This document shows, piece after piece, positions 34,579-45,447 of a DNA stretch of 64,000 nt. The DNA comes from Actinomadura latina NBRC 106108. Lineage in GTDB: Bacteria; Actinomycetota; Actinomycetes; Streptosporangiales; Streptosporangiaceae. Where the stretch lies: NCBI RefSeq assembly GCF_001552195.1, contig NZ_BCQS01000001.1:54929-118928 (forward strand). The letters are read 5' to 3'. Position 1 is the stretch's first letter, and each line of letters starts with the position of its first letter. Below the pieces are notes generated by a model, which did no database searches, was not told the DNA's origin, and saw only the letters and a list, made by a program, of their open reading frames with translations. The position numbers were made by a program, and so were the translations under genes.

Positions 34579-35442
34579 CTACTTGAGCAGGCGCGACATG
34601 CGGCGGTCGGCGAGCGGCTTGCCGCCGGTCTGGCAAGTGGGGCAGTACTGCAGCGCCGAATCGGCGAACGACACCTCCCGGACCGTGTCGCCGCACACGG
34701 GGCATTTCTGGCCGGCTTTCCCGTGCACCCGCAGGCCGGTCTTCTTCTCGCCCTTGAGGTCCTGGGCCTCGAGGCCGCGCGAGCGCTCCACCGCGTCCCG
34801 CAGCGTGGTGACGATCGCCTGGTGCAGGACGGCGACGTCCTCCTCGGTCAGCGTCGCGGCGATCTTGAAGGGGGACATCTTCGCCACGTGCAGGACCTCG
34901 TCGGAGTAGGCGTTCCCGATGCCCGCGATCACCTTCTGGTCACGCAGCAGGCCCTTGATCTGGGTGCGCTTCCCGTTGACGATCGCGGCGAGCGCCGCGG
35001 CCGTGAACGCGTCGGCCAGCGGGTCGGGGCCGAGGGACGCGACGCCCGGCACGTCCGCCGGGTCGCGGACGACGTAGACCGCGAGGCCCTTCTTCGTCCC
35101 GGCCTCGGTGAGGTCGAAGCCGGCGCCGTCGTCCAGGTGGACGCGCAGCGCGAGCGGGTTCTTGCCGCCGGGCCGGACGGGCTTGGCCGGGATCTCGTCC
35201 CGCCAGCGCAGCCAGCCGGCGCGGGCCAGGTGGATCACGAGGTGCAGCCCGTCGACGTCCAGGTCGAGGAACTTGCCGTGCCGGGACGCGCCGGTGACGG
35301 TCAGCCCGCCAAGCGCGGTCACCGGCGGGTCGTACGTCTTCAGCGCGGAGATGGCGAGAACATCGACGCGGGCGACGACGTGGCCGACCACGCGCTCCCG
35401 CAGGAACCCCGCCAGCGCCTCCACCTCAGGTAGCTCAGGCAT
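34579..35442 (-). CDS. Fpg/Nei-family DNA glycosylase
   Basis: A 287-residue base-excision repair enzyme. MPELPEVE at the N-terminus supplies the catalytic Pro2 and Glu3, which fixes the start at ATG 35442. The helix-two-turn-helix contains LLRDQKVIAGIGNAYSDEVL, and the zinc finger is CPVCGDTV...CPTCQ with the family arginine in the GKPLADRRMSRLL loop. Such enzymes excise oxidised bases and nick the AP site. Whether it is a true Fpg (8-oxoG) or an actinobacterial Nei2-type cannot be settled from motifs alone. Confidence 0.88.
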   Translation of the reverse strand: MPELPEVEALAGFLRERVVGHVVARVDVLAISALKTYDPPVTALGGLTVTGASRHGKFLDLDVDGLHLVIHLARAGWLRWRDEIPAKPVRPGGKNPLALRVHLDDGAGFDLTEAGTKKGLAVYVVRDPADVPGVASLGPDPLADAFTAAALAAIVNGKRTQIKGLLRDQKVIAGIGNAYSDEVLHVAKMSPFKIAATLTEEDVAVLHQAIVTTLRDAVERSRGLEAQDLKGEKKTGLRVHGKAGQKCPVCGDTVREVSFADSALQYCPTCQTGGKPLADRRMSRLLK

Positions 35443-35540
35443 GGCTTCAGTATCCGCGACGGGCCGCGCCGCCGGAACGTCGTCCACAACCCTGTGGATA
35501 ACTCCGCGGACCGCTGTGACCCGGATCTCGAAATAGACAC

Positions 35541-35612
35541 ATACCCCCTAGGGGTTGGCATAGGCGTCCGGTTATGACAGCATGAGGGCGTCAAGATACC
35601 CCCTCGGGGTAA
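35541..35612 (+). promoter_or_regulatory. Copper-responsive promoter with two CsoR-like operators
   Basis: ATACCCCCTAGGGGTTGG (35541-35558) and GATACCCCCTCGGGGTAA (35595-35612) both match the TACCC-(N4-5)-GGGTA pattern of CsoR/RicR sites. The second ends 18 bp before the copZ ATG. TTGGCA at 35555-35560 could be a -35 element. No csoR gene is in this window, so the repressor would act in trans. Confidence 0.7.
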
Positions 35613-35629
35613 ATGAGAAGGAGATGCGC

Positions 35630-35836
35630 ATGAGCACCGCCACCTACACCGTCACCGGGATGACCTGCGGCCACTGCGTGAGCTCGGTCACCGAAGAGGT
35701 CGAGCAGATCGCCGGCGTGACCGCCGTCGACGTCGACCTCGCGACCGGCAGCGTCACCGTCACCAGCGAGGCCCCTCTCGACACCGCCCAGGTCAAGGAC
35801 GCCGTCGAAGAGGCCGGATACGTACTGAAGTCATGA
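35630..35836 (+). CDS. copZ: Copper chaperone CopZ-like (HMA domain)
   Basis: 68 residues from ATG 35630, with AAGGAG 6 bases upstream. A single ferredoxin-like HMA domain with the metal site GMTCGHC near residues 10-16 and the GYVLKS end typical of such chaperones. It would carry Cu(I) to the CopA ATPase encoded two genes downstream. It is the first gene of a three-gene copper unit whose promoter bears CsoR-like operators. Confidence 0.92.
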   Translation: MSTATYTVTGMTCGHCVSSVTEEVEQIAGVTAVDVDLATGSVTVTSEAPLDTAQVKDAVEEAGYVLKS

Positions 35837-35872
35837 CCGGCGGGCGCCCTGCCTCCGGGCGGGGTGCGCACG

Positions 35873-36844
35873 GTGAGCAACCGAGCGGAGTGGATCGGCA
35901 TGAACAGCGCGACGAAGGTGGGCGCTTACGCCCTGGGCCTCGCCGTCGTCTTCGGCGGCACCGCCGGGATCGGCAAGGCGGTCGGCCCCGTCGGCGGCAC
36001 GGCGGAGATGGCGTCCCATGAGGGCGACACCGGCGGCGGGCACGGCGGCGGCCACGGCGGCGAAGCCGCGCCGCACGCGCCCGGCGGCCTCCAGGTTTCC
36101 GAGGACGGCTACACGCTGACCCCGCGCAGGACGACCCTGACCCCCGGGGAGAAGACCGACTTCCGGTTCACCATCAACGGGCCGGACGGCAAGCCCGTCA
36201 CCGGGTTCAAGCCGCTGCACGGCAAGCGCCTGCACCTGATCGTCGCGCAGCGCGACCTGTCCGGCTTCCAGCACCTGCACCCGACCGAGGTCGGGAGCGG
36301 CGTCTGGACCGTCCCGATCGAACTGCCGGAGCCCGGCGTGTACCGGTTCTTCACCGACATCCAGCCGGACGGCGCGACACGGCAGCTCACCCTCGGCACC
36401 GACATCTTCGCCCCGGGCGATCTGCGGCGCACGCCGCTGCCGAAGCCCGAGCAGGTCGCGAAGGTGGACGGGTACGAGGTCAGGCTCACCGGCGGTCTCA
36501 CTCCCGGCAAGTCCACCGAACTCACCCTCACGGTCAGCAAGGACGGTAAGCCTGTCACCGACCTGCAGCCGTACCTGGAGGCCTACGGGCACCTGGTCGC
36601 GCTGCGGCAGGGCGACCTCGCCTACCTCCACGTCCACCCGGACGGGGAACCGGGCGACGGCGAGACGAAGCCGGGCCCCGGCATCACGTTCTTCGCCGAG
36701 GCGCCCAGCGCCGGCGCATACCGTCTGTACCTGGACTTCAAGCACGGCGGCAAGGTCCGCACGGCCGAGTTCACCGTGCACGCCGGCGATGCCGGGGTAC
36801 CGGCGGAGGAGCCGGGGCACGACGACCAGCCGCACACGCACTGA
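35873..36844 (+). CDS. Membrane-anchored/secreted His-rich copper-resistance protein
   Basis: 323 residues from GTG 35873 (ATG 35900 also plausible). An N-terminal membrane helix ([19 protein letters not shown]) is followed by a [19 protein letters not shown] metal-binding stretch. Two similar beta-sandwich halves follow, each with His clusters: [18 protein letters not shown] and [18 protein letters not shown]. The C-terminus is also His-rich ([10 protein letters not shown]). The paired H-x-H motifs suggest periplasm-side copper binding. Location between copZ and copA supports a role in copper handling; exact function unknown. Confidence 0.8.
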   Translation: MSNRAEWIGMNSATKVGAYALGLAVVFGGTAGIGKAVGPVGGTAEMASHEGDTGGGHGGGHGGEAAPHAPGGLQVSEDGYTLTPRRTTLTPGEKTDFRFTINGPDGKPVTGFKPLHGKRLHLIVAQRDLSGFQHLHPTEVGSGVWTVPIELPEPGVYRFFTDIQPDGATRQLTLGTDIFAPGDLRRTPLPKPEQVAKVDGYEVRLTGGLTPGKSTELTLTVSKDGKPVTDLQPYLEAYGHLVALRQGDLAYLHVHPDGEPGDGETKPGPGITFFAEAPSAGAYRLYLDFKHGGKVRTAEFTVHAGDAGVPAEEPGHDDQPHTH

Positions 36845-36876
36845 ACGTCCCGCACGATCAAGGCAGAGGAGGAGCG

Positions 36877-39180
<2,304 letters not shown>

Positions 39181-39237
39181 TTCAGCCCACGAGCGCGCGG
39201 CCCCACCCGGGACCGCGCGCTCACGCATGCGGGCGGC

Positions 39238-39675
39238 TCAAAGGCGGAGGGTGGCCACGAGCGGGGCGAGCGCGGGGTCCTTCGCGGCGTCGTCGAGGGT
39301 CTCGGTGAGGGTCTCGGCGTAGGTGGGGGCCGCGTTCCGCTGGACGGTGCGGCCCTCGTCCGTGATGACGGTGTAGACGCCGCGGCGGTCCTTGGGGCAC
39401 ATGTCGCGGCGGGTGAGCCCGGCGGACTCCAGCCGGGCGACGAGGCGGCTCACGGAGCTCTGGTTGAGGCCGATGAGGTCGGCCAGCTCCTGCATCCGCA
39501 GTTCGCCGTCGTCGGCGCGGGACAGCCGGCACAGCGCCCGGTACTCCGAGAGGCCGATGCCGTGGCGGCCCTGGAGCGCCTTGGCGAGCCGGTGCTCGAC
39601 GCGCCCGTGGAGGGTCACGACGCCGTCCCAGATCAGATCGTCCGCCGTGGCGGCCGCCTTCTCGTCCACGCTCAT
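39238..39675 (-). CDS. MarR-family transcriptional regulator
   Basis: 145 residues from ATG 39675. The winged helix reads MQELADLIGLNQSSVSRLVARLESAGLTRR followed by the wing DRRGVYTVITDEG (given here in parts of one domain, about residues 55-105). An extra cysteine sits in MCPKDRR, a position where redox sensing occurs in some MarR proteins, but that is speculative. It is divergent from the ridA-OYE pair across a 95-bp region with two palindromes, so it likely represses that operon and itself. Confidence 0.9.
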   Translation of the reverse strand: MSVDEKAAATADDLIWDGVVTLHGRVEHRLAKALQGRHGIGLSEYRALCRLSRADDGELRMQELADLIGLNQSSVSRLVARLESAGLTRRDMCPKDRRGVYTVITDEGRTVQRNAAPTYAETLTETLDDAAKDPALAPLVATLRL

Positions 39676-39724
39676 CCCGCACCCGCTTCCTGATTGACAC
39701 CAGCTTACATGCAATGCCAATATC

Positions 39725-39757
39725 TGCATGTACATACAACTCATGCATGTACATGCA
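39725..39757. promoter_or_regulatory. Twin MarR operators
   Basis: TGCATGTACATACA (39725-39738) and the perfect palindrome TGCATGTACATGCA (39744-39757) lie 19 bp apart, almost two helical turns, so two dimers could bind the same face. They sit between the divergent marR and ridA genes; a related half-site TTACATGCAA is at about 39705-39714. Confidence 0.8.
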
Positions 39758-39770
39758 CTTGGAGCAGAGC

Positions 39771-40163
39771 ATGATCGAACGCATCGCCACGACCCCCGAC
39801 TGGTACGAGCCGTACCGGATCTCCCAGGCCGTCCGGGCCGGCGGGTTCATCCACGTGTCGGGGCAGGCCGGCATCGACGAGCAGGGGAGGACGGTGCCCG
39901 GCGGCTTCCTCGACCAGGGGCGCCAGGCGTTCCGGAACGTCCAGCGCGTGCTGGCGGCGGCGGGCGCCGACCTGGCCGACGTCGTGAAGATCGGCATCTT
40001 CGTCCGGGACATGGCGGCCGACCTCGACGACGTCATCCGGCTCCGCGCGGAGTTCCTCAGCGAGCCCTACCCGGCCGACACGCTCCTGGAGGTGTCCTCC
40101 CTCGCTCAACCCGACTGGCGTATCGAAGTCGAAGCCACCGCGATCGAAAGGCCGAGCCGATGA
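39771..40163 (+). CDS. RidA-family enamine/imine deaminase
   Basis: 130 residues from ATG 39771, with GGAG 8 bases upstream. YjgF/YER057c/UK114 fold: RAGGFIHVSGQAGIDEQGRT, QAFRNVQRVLAAAGADLADVVK and the C-terminal LLEVSSLAQPDWRIEVEATA. RidA proteins hydrolyse reactive enamines/imines; here the key Arg (RAEFL region) and terminal Glu seem present, but the subgroup is unclear. Its stop overlaps the OYE gene start (ATGA at 40160-40163). Confidence 0.85.
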   Translation: MIERIATTPDWYEPYRISQAVRAGGFIHVSGQAGIDEQGRTVPGGFLDQGRQAFRNVQRVLAAAGADLADVVKIGIFVRDMAADLDDVIRLRAEFLSEPYPADTLLEVSSLAQPDWRIEVEATAIERPSR

Positions 40164-41251
40164 CCAGCCCGCTGCTGACCCCCTACGAAGGCCGCCACCT
40201 GACGCTGTCCAACCGGATCGTGATGGCGCCGATGACGCGCGGGCGCGCCGACGACGCGACCGGCGTCCCGCACCCGCTGACCGGGACCTACTACGCGCAG
40301 CGCGCGTCGGCCGGGCTGATCGTCACCGAGGGGCTGTGGCCGCACGTCCTCGGCAAGGGCGGCCCCGGCGTCCCGGGCCTGGTCACGGACGCGCAGGTCG
40401 CCGGATGGCGCGAGGTCACCGAAGCCGTCCACGCCGCCGGCGGGACGATCTTCGCCCAGCTCTGGCACGTGGGACGGATGACGCACCCGCTCACCCTGCC
40501 CGGCCGGGCGACGCCCCTCGCCCCCTCCGCCGTCCGGATCGAGGGCGAGCCCATCTACACCCGCGAGGGCGACGTCGAGCACGTCACGCCGCGCGCCATG
40601 ACCACCGCCGAGGCGGAGGCGGCCATCGCCGGCTTCGCCGCCGCGGCCCGCAACGCGATCCGCGCCGGGTTCGACGGCGTGGAGGTGCACGGCGCGAACG
40701 GCTATCTCATCCAGCAGTTCCTCGCCGAGAACACCAACCGGCGCACCGACCGGTTCGGCGGTTCCCGCGCCGGGCGGCTGCGCTTCGCGCTGGACGTGGT
40801 GGACGCCGTCGCCGCCGAAGTCGGCCCCGGACGCGTCGGGCTGCGCATCTCCCCGCACAACCCGGAGAACGAGATCGCCGAGGAGGACCCGCAGGGCACC
40901 TACCGGACGCTCGTCGACGCCATCGATCCGCTCGGCCTCGCCTACCTCCACGTCATCGAACGCGGCGCCTACGGAGCGCTGGCCGACCTGCGTCCGCGCT
41001 GGTCGGGAACCCTGATCGGGAACTTCAACGGACCCGAGCCCACAACCCAGAAGGCCGGCGAGGTCGTGGTGGCGGCGGGCTTGGCGGACGCCTTCTCCTT
41101 CGGCCGCTACTTCATCGCCAACCCGGACCTTCCCCACCGCTTCGCCACGGGCGCCCCCTTGGCCACCCCCGACGAGAACCTCATCTACGGCGGCCACGCC
41201 GAGGGCTACACCAGCTACCTCACGGCCCGTGTCCCCCAACCCGCGACGTGA
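40160..41251 (+). CDS. Old yellow enzyme-family ene-reductase
   Basis: A 363-residue FMN-dependent alkene reductase. A TIM barrel with NRIVMAPMTRGRAD, FAQLWHVGRMTHP, the substrate-binding pair in VEVHGANGYLIQQFL (His and Asn), NRRTDRFGGS, and FSFGRYFIANPDLP near the C-terminus. NADPH-dependent enzymes of this class reduce electrophilic alkenes, enals, quinones and nitro compounds. Cotranslated with ridA and probably under MarR control, which fits a detoxification response to reactive electrophiles. Confidence 0.9.
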   Translation: MTSPLLTPYEGRHLTLSNRIVMAPMTRGRADDATGVPHPLTGTYYAQRASAGLIVTEGLWPHVLGKGGPGVPGLVTDAQVAGWREVTEAVHAAGGTIFAQLWHVGRMTHPLTLPGRATPLAPSAVRIEGEPIYTREGDVEHVTPRAMTTAEAEAAIAGFAAAARNAIRAGFDGVEVHGANGYLIQQFLAENTNRRTDRFGGSRAGRLRFALDVVDAVAAEVGPGRVGLRISPHNPENEIAEEDPQGTYRTLVDAIDPLGLAYLHVIERGAYGALADLRPRWSGTLIGNFNGPEPTTQKAGEVVVAAGLADAFSFGRYFIANPDLPHRFATGAPLATPDENLIYGGHAEGYTSYLTARVPQPAT

Positions 41252-41264
41252 GCCCCGGGCGGGA

Positions 41265-41873
41265 TCAGCGGGGGACGTCCCAGAAGGCCAGTTCGTGGCG
41301 CATGCCTTCCAGGAAGAAGCGTGCGGCGGTGTCCTTGTCGGCGGCGGACTCGTCGATCATCTGGGCTATGCGGCGGGTCAGGGTGGCGAAGCCCGGGTCG
41401 GCGTAGGTGTCGACCCAGCGGCGGTAGCGCGGGTCGGACGGCGGGTGCTCGGCGAGGCGCTGTCCGAGCGTGGAGTAGCCCCACATGCAGGGGTAGAGGG
41501 CGGCGAGACCTTCGGCGTAGTCGGCGGCCGCGTCCAGGAGGAAGGACGTGTAGGCGGCGCAGGCGGGACCCTTCTCGGCGCCCTCCAGGTCCGCGCCGAA
41601 CTCGGCGGAGAGGGAGCGGTGCAGGTCGAGTTCGTCGTGGAAGGTGGAGTAGGCCAGGTCGACGAGGTCGCCCACGTGGGCGTTGGGGGCCTGCCATGCG
41701 AGGCGGGAGAACACGCGGACGTAGTCGTGCAGGTAGAGGTAGTCCTGCTCGAGCCAGGAGCGGAACACCGCCTCGTCCAGGTTCCCTTGGGCGATGCCCG
41801 CCACCGTGGGGTGCGCGAGTTGTTCATCGATCAAGGGGCGGCCGAGGTCTTCCAGGTGCGCGGCGAGGCTCAT
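41265..41873 (-). CDS. TenA-family aminopyrimidine aminohydrolase/thiaminase II
   Basis: 202 residues. Helical TenA fold with FRSWLEQDYLYLHDYVRVFS, YTSFLLDAAADYAEGLAALY, PCMWGYSTLG (position of the catalytic cysteine in TenA_C enzymes) and FFLEGMRHELAFWD (C-terminal Glu and Trp). TenA recycles degraded thiamine pyrimidines to HMP. It is convergent with the OYE gene and has no TPP riboswitch of its own. ATG 41873. Assignment to the Cys-containing subgroup is by motif. Confidence 0.88.
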   Translation of the reverse strand: MSLAAHLEDLGRPLIDEQLAHPTVAGIAQGNLDEAVFRSWLEQDYLYLHDYVRVFSRLAWQAPNAHVGDLVDLAYSTFHDELDLHRSLSAEFGADLEGAEKGPACAAYTSFLLDAAADYAEGLAALYPCMWGYSTLGQRLAEHPPSDPRYRRWVDTYADPGFATLTRRIAQMIDESAADKDTAARFFLEGMRHELAFWDVPR

Positions 41874-41896
41874 GGCGGCCAGTTTGCCCTAGACAC

Positions 41897-41934
41897 GACC
41901 AGACCCCGCCGGGTGGCCCGGCGGGGTCCTGGTC
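41897..41934. terminator. Strong hairpin between tenA and the deacetylase/GT2 gene
   Basis: GACCAG + ACCCCGCCGGG (41897-41913) pairs with CCCGGCGGGGT + CTGGTC (41917-41934), with one bulge and a TGG loop. It lies downstream of the deacetylase/GT2 gene and upstream of tenA on the minus strand; no long U tract follows. Confidence 0.7.
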
Positions 41935-42045
41935 TTGCGGCCGGTGTGTGGGTCGCCTCTCGGCGAAAGGCACAACACGGCTCCAGCCGGACGGTATTCC
42001 GTGAAGGCAAAAGGTGAGGCCCGGGGACACCAGGCACACCGACCG

Positions 42046-44208
42046 TCATGTGTAACCGACGGGCCCCCGGGATTGTTCCCGGCCCTCCGCGAAGGTCCCG
42101 GTACGCCGGATGGTGTGCCACCCCAAGCGCGACCCGAGCAGCGCCGTGACCACGGACTGGACGACTACCAGGTACATGAGCTGCCGGTAGACGAACTGCT
42201 GGAGCGGCAGTACCCACAGCGGACGGAGGGGTTCGCCGTCCAGCCACAGGGCGTAGGCGCCGGCGGCGGCCTGTGCGGCGACGAAGGCCATCCAGGTGAG
42301 GACGGGCACGGCCGGGTCCAGGAAGAGCAGTCCGAAGAGGGCGAACAGGTCAACGGCGGGTGCGAACAGTGGAAGGAGCACCTGGAACACCGTCAGGTAG
42401 GGCAGGCAGCGGCGTCCGAAGCGGCCTGAGCCACCGGTCTCGATGACGGAACGGCGGTGCTTCCACATCGCCTGCATCGTCCCGTAGCACCAGCGGTAGC
42501 GCTGCCTCCAGAGTTGGCGCAGGGACGACGGTGTCTCCGTCCAGGCGAGGGCCTTCTCCTCGTAGACGACGCGCGCCCCGGTACGGCAGATGGCCATGGT
42601 GAGGTCGGTGTCCTCGGCCAGGGTGTCGCCTGGCACGCCCCCCACCTCGGCCAGCACCGACCTCCGGAAGGCACCGATCGCGCCCGGCACGGTCGGCATG
42701 CACTGCAGGATGTCGAACATCCGCCGGTCGAGGTTGAATCCGATGACGTACTCGATGTGCTGCCAGCGTCCGAGGATGCCGCCCCGGTTGGCGACCTTGG
42801 TGTTGCCGCTGACCGCATCCACCGACGGGTCCGCGAACGGTGCGACGAGGTGCCGGATGGTGTCGCGCTGGAAGACGGTGTCGCCGTCCACCAGCACGAG
42901 GATCTCGGACCGGGCCACGAACATGCCGGCGTTGAGCGCGCTCGGCTTGCCGCCGTTCGGCTTGCGGATCAGGTGGACGCCGGGCAGCCGGATGGACTCG
43001 ACGATCGCGGCGGTGCTGTCGGCGGAGCCGTCGTCCACCACGATCACTTCGACGGTGCCCGGATAGTCGGTGTCGAGGAGCGACGCGATCGTCGCCGCGA
43101 TGCCCGCCTCCTCGTTGTACGCGGGGACGATCACCGAGACGGGCGGGAACGGGTCGGGCGGCAGTTCCCCGACCTGCCTCATCTCCGGCATGACGGGCGG
43201 GCTCGGGCGGCGGACGCGGCGCATGTGGACGTGCGCGAACATCAGCAGCAACAGCAGCCTCAGCACGTACAGGATCCCGGCGGCGGCGAATAGGGCGCCC
43301 ATCGTCCCGGTGAGCGCCGACGCGGCGCGCTGCGCGGCGACCAGCGTCCAGCCGACGGCCCGCTCCGGCGCTTGCACCGGGACCTCCGCCGAAGGCAGGC
43401 CGAGCGCCTGCGTGAGCGTGGTGAACCGGTACCCGCGCGGCTGCAGCCGTTCGATGATCTGCTCGACGGCCGCGACGGTCTCGGCCCTGTCGCCGCCCGA
43501 GTCGTGCAGCATCACGACCGCGCCCTCGCCGCGCCGCTCCGCCGCCAGCGCCGCCTGGACGATCTTCGCGGTGCCGGGCCGCGCCCAGTCCTCGGTGTCG
43601 CGGTCGGTGAGGACGACGAGGTACCCGTCCGCGCCCGCCCGCTCGGCCGCCCGCCACTCCGGCGCGGTCATGCCGTCCGGACGGGACGAGTACGGCATCC
43701 GCATCAGCCGGGTGTGGACGCCGGCGGCGCCCGCCAGCGCCCGCTGCGTGAGGTCCATCTCCAGGCGTCCCCGCCAGGCGGGCGCGGTGGCGAGGTCGAC
43801 GTGCGTGTACGTGTGCGAGCCGATCTCGTGGCCCTCGCGGAGCATGCGCCGGGTCAGCGAGGGGTTCTCGGCCACGTGCGCGCCGACGGCGAAGAACGTG
43901 GCGCGGGCGTTGTGGCGGCGCAGGACGTCCAGGATCCGCGGCGTCCACTCGGGGTCGGGGCCGTCGTCGAACGTCAGCGCGATCGTCTTCGGCGGCATGC
44001 GGCGGCTGCGCGGCGTGCCGTCCGCGAGGTTGAGCACGGGCCCGCCGGAGAGGACCTGAGATGGAGCCGGTACAGGACGCTTGGGGACGTCCCTAGGGGC
44101 CTCACCGACGGCGCCGTGCGCGAAGCCGTCCAGCAGAAGGAGCACGGTGAGCGCCAGGCCACCGAGCATGAGCAGAACCCAATGGCCCCGCGGCTCACTG
44201 CGTCGCAC
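42046..44208 (-). CDS. Polysaccharide deacetylase-glycosyltransferase 2 fusion (MatB-like)
   Basis: 720 residues. After an N-terminal membrane helix, a NodB deacetylase domain (about 70-270) has TFDDGPD (Asp81, Asp82), metal-binding SHTYTHVD (His132, His136) and RMPYSSRPDG. A helix (about 305-325) leads to a processive GT2 domain: SVIVPAYNEE, VVDDGSADST, LVDGDT (441), AEDTDL (532) and the QRYRW motif (569), then four more helices. This is the layout of proteins that make and deacetylate beta-1,4/1,6-GlcNAc polymers. Streptomyces MatB, which produces a PNAG-like adhesive, has the same two domains. Starts at GTG 44208, 2 bp after the stop of the preceding small gene. Confidence 0.87.
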   Translation of the reverse strand: MRRSEPRGHWVLLMLGGLALTVLLLLDGFAHGAVGEAPRDVPKRPVPAPSQVLSGGPVLNLADGTPRSRRMPPKTIALTFDDGPDPEWTPRILDVLRRHNARATFFAVGAHVAENPSLTRRMLREGHEIGSHTYTHVDLATAPAWRGRLEMDLTQRALAGAAGVHTRLMRMPYSSRPDGMTAPEWRAAERAGADGYLVVLTDRDTEDWARPGTAKIVQAALAAERRGEGAVVMLHDSGGDRAETVAAVEQIIERLQPRGYRFTTLTQALGLPSAEVPVQAPERAVGWTLVAAQRAASALTGTMGALFAAAGILYVLRLLLLLMFAHVHMRRVRRPSPPVMPEMRQVGELPPDPFPPVSVIVPAYNEEAGIAATIASLLDTDYPGTVEVIVVDDGSADSTAAIVESIRLPGVHLIRKPNGGKPSALNAGMFVARSEILVLVDGDTVFQRDTIRHLVAPFADPSVDAVSGNTKVANRGGILGRWQHIEYVIGFNLDRRMFDILQCMPTVPGAIGAFRRSVLAEVGGVPGDTLAEDTDLTMAICRTGARVVYEEKALAWTETPSSLRQLWRQRYRWCYGTMQAMWKHRRSVIETGGSGRFGRRCLPYLTVFQVLLPLFAPAVDLFALFGLLFLDPAVPVLTWMAFVAAQAAAGAYALWLDGEPLRPLWVLPLQQFVYRQLMYLVVVQSVVTALLGSRLGWHTIRRTGTFAEGREQSRGPVGYT

Positions 44209-44210
44209 GG

Positions 44211-44726
44211 TCAGCGGGTCTTCTTCTTGCGTCCCCAGGCGGGCGGACTCACCTGGGAGTTGCCCGGACGGCTCGTGGACGGGACGGCCGTCGGCGTGGG
44301 CTGCGCAGCGGAGGACGACGACTGGGGTGCCGTTGAGGGAGCAGGGGCCACAACCCGCTGGGTGGGGTTCGGCCTAGCGGCGACGGGCGGTTCCGGCGTT
44401 CTCGTCGGCTTCACCTGGGGATGGCTCACCTTCACACGCGGATGAGCGGACGGTTCGCTCCACGGCGTCAGCGGCACGTTGGTCCCCGTCGTCATGCCGA
44501 GGCCCAGCGCGCCCAGGAAGACGAGCAGGAGCGCGCCGGCGAGCAGGCCCAGCCGCCGTCCGAGCCGCGCCCGCGAGCCGGACGCGTCGACGAACACGGG
44601 GACCGGCTCGGTCAGCGGTCTCGTATCGGTGGACGGCACCGTCGCGGGTTCGGTCAACGGCTCCGCGACCGGTGAGATGCCGGTGACGAGAAGTTCGTCC
44701 CGGTCATACGGGGAGTTGCCGATCAT
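44211..44726 (-). CDS. Single-pass membrane protein with Pro/Ser/Thr-rich exterior, MatA-like position
   Basis: 171 residues from ATG 44726. A cytosolic N-terminus (about 55 residues, rich in Pro/Glu/Thr) precedes one membrane helix (LLAGALLLVFLGALGLGM); the C-terminal 85 residues are Pro/Ser/Thr/Ala-rich and end in a basic RKKKTR tail. No domain recognised. The gene stops 2 bp before the deacetylase/GT2 start, so they are almost certainly cotranslated. By position it corresponds to the small first gene of Streptomyces matAB; no sequence similarity is claimed. Confidence 0.72.
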   Translation of the reverse strand: MIGNSPYDRDELLVTGISPVAEPLTEPATVPSTDTRPLTEPVPVFVDASGSRARLGRRLGLLAGALLLVFLGALGLGMTTGTNVPLTPWSEPSAHPRVKVSHPQVKPTRTPEPPVAARPNPTQRVVAPAPSTAPQSSSSAAQPTPTAVPSTSRPGNSQVSPPAWGRKKKTR

Positions 44727-44841
44727 GTTCGTCCAGTATTCGTGCGGGAAAGTGACGTCCAGGCGGGGCGGGCGTCAACCGTTCAGCGCGAACCCACGCG
44801 TACATGTCACACCGCGGCAAGATTTTCTGCACAATGGCGCG

Positions 44842-45447
44842 GTGGACGAGGACGAACTCGGTCGTGCGCTACGGGCGGCGCAGGACGGCGACGAGGAGTC
44901 CTTCCGCATGCTCTACCGCGACGTCCAGCCCCGCCTGGTCCGGTTCGCGGGCGCGCTCGTCGGCCCGGACGCCGAGGACGTGACGTCGGAGGCGTGGCTG
45001 CAGATCGCCCGCGACCTGCGCACCTTCCGCGGCGACATGGACGGCTTCCGCGGCTGGACCGCGACGATCACCCGGCACCGCGCCCTGGACCATCTGCGCC
45101 GCAAGTCCCGCCGCCCCAGCGCCGACCTGCCCGCCGAGGAACTCCTCACGATGGCCGGCGACGGCGACACCGAGCTGGACGCCCTGGACGGCATCGCCAC
45201 CGAGGGCGCCCTGCGCCTGATCTCCGATCTCCCCCGCGACCAGGCCGAGGCGGTGCTGCTGCGCGTCGTCGTGGGCCTGGACGCCAAGTCGGCCGGCAAG
45301 GTCCTCGGCAAACGGGCGGGCGCCGTCCGCACCGCCGCCTACCGCGGCCTGCGCCGACTCGCCGACCGGCTGGCGGACACCGAGGCCGCCCGGCCGCTCG
45401 TCCAGGGTGACAAAAGCGGCAGTACCGGCGCTGAGGGGGTGTCATGA
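44842..45447 (+). CDS. ECF-type RNA polymerase sigma factor
   Basis: 201 residues from GTG 44842. Region 2 reads FRMLYRDVQPRLVRFAGALV, DAEDVTSEAWLQIARDL and GFRGWTATITRHRALDHLRR; region 4 is LISDLPRDQAEAVLLRVVVG followed by SAGKVLGKRAGAVRTAAYRG. The linker (about 95-125) is acidic. It would direct RNA polymerase to a small regulon, probably in response to an envelope signal, because its stop overlaps a membrane-protein gene by 4 bp (ATGA at 45444-45447), a standard sigma/anti-sigma arrangement. Confidence 0.9.
   Translation: MDEDELGRALRAAQDGDEESFRMLYRDVQPRLVRFAGALVGPDAEDVTSEAWLQIARDLRTFRGDMDGFRGWTATITRHRALDHLRRKSRRPSADLPAEELLTMAGDGDTELDALDGIATEGALRLISDLPRDQAEAVLLRVVVGLDAKSAGKVLGKRAGAVRTAAYRGLRRLADRLADTEAARPLVQGDKSGSTGAEGVS

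Noticed and set aside
35547..35612. MerR/CueR-type operator for the copper genes
   Set aside because: The repeats are TACCCC...GGGGTA, typical of CsoR, and no 19-bp spacer promoter with a central dyad was found.
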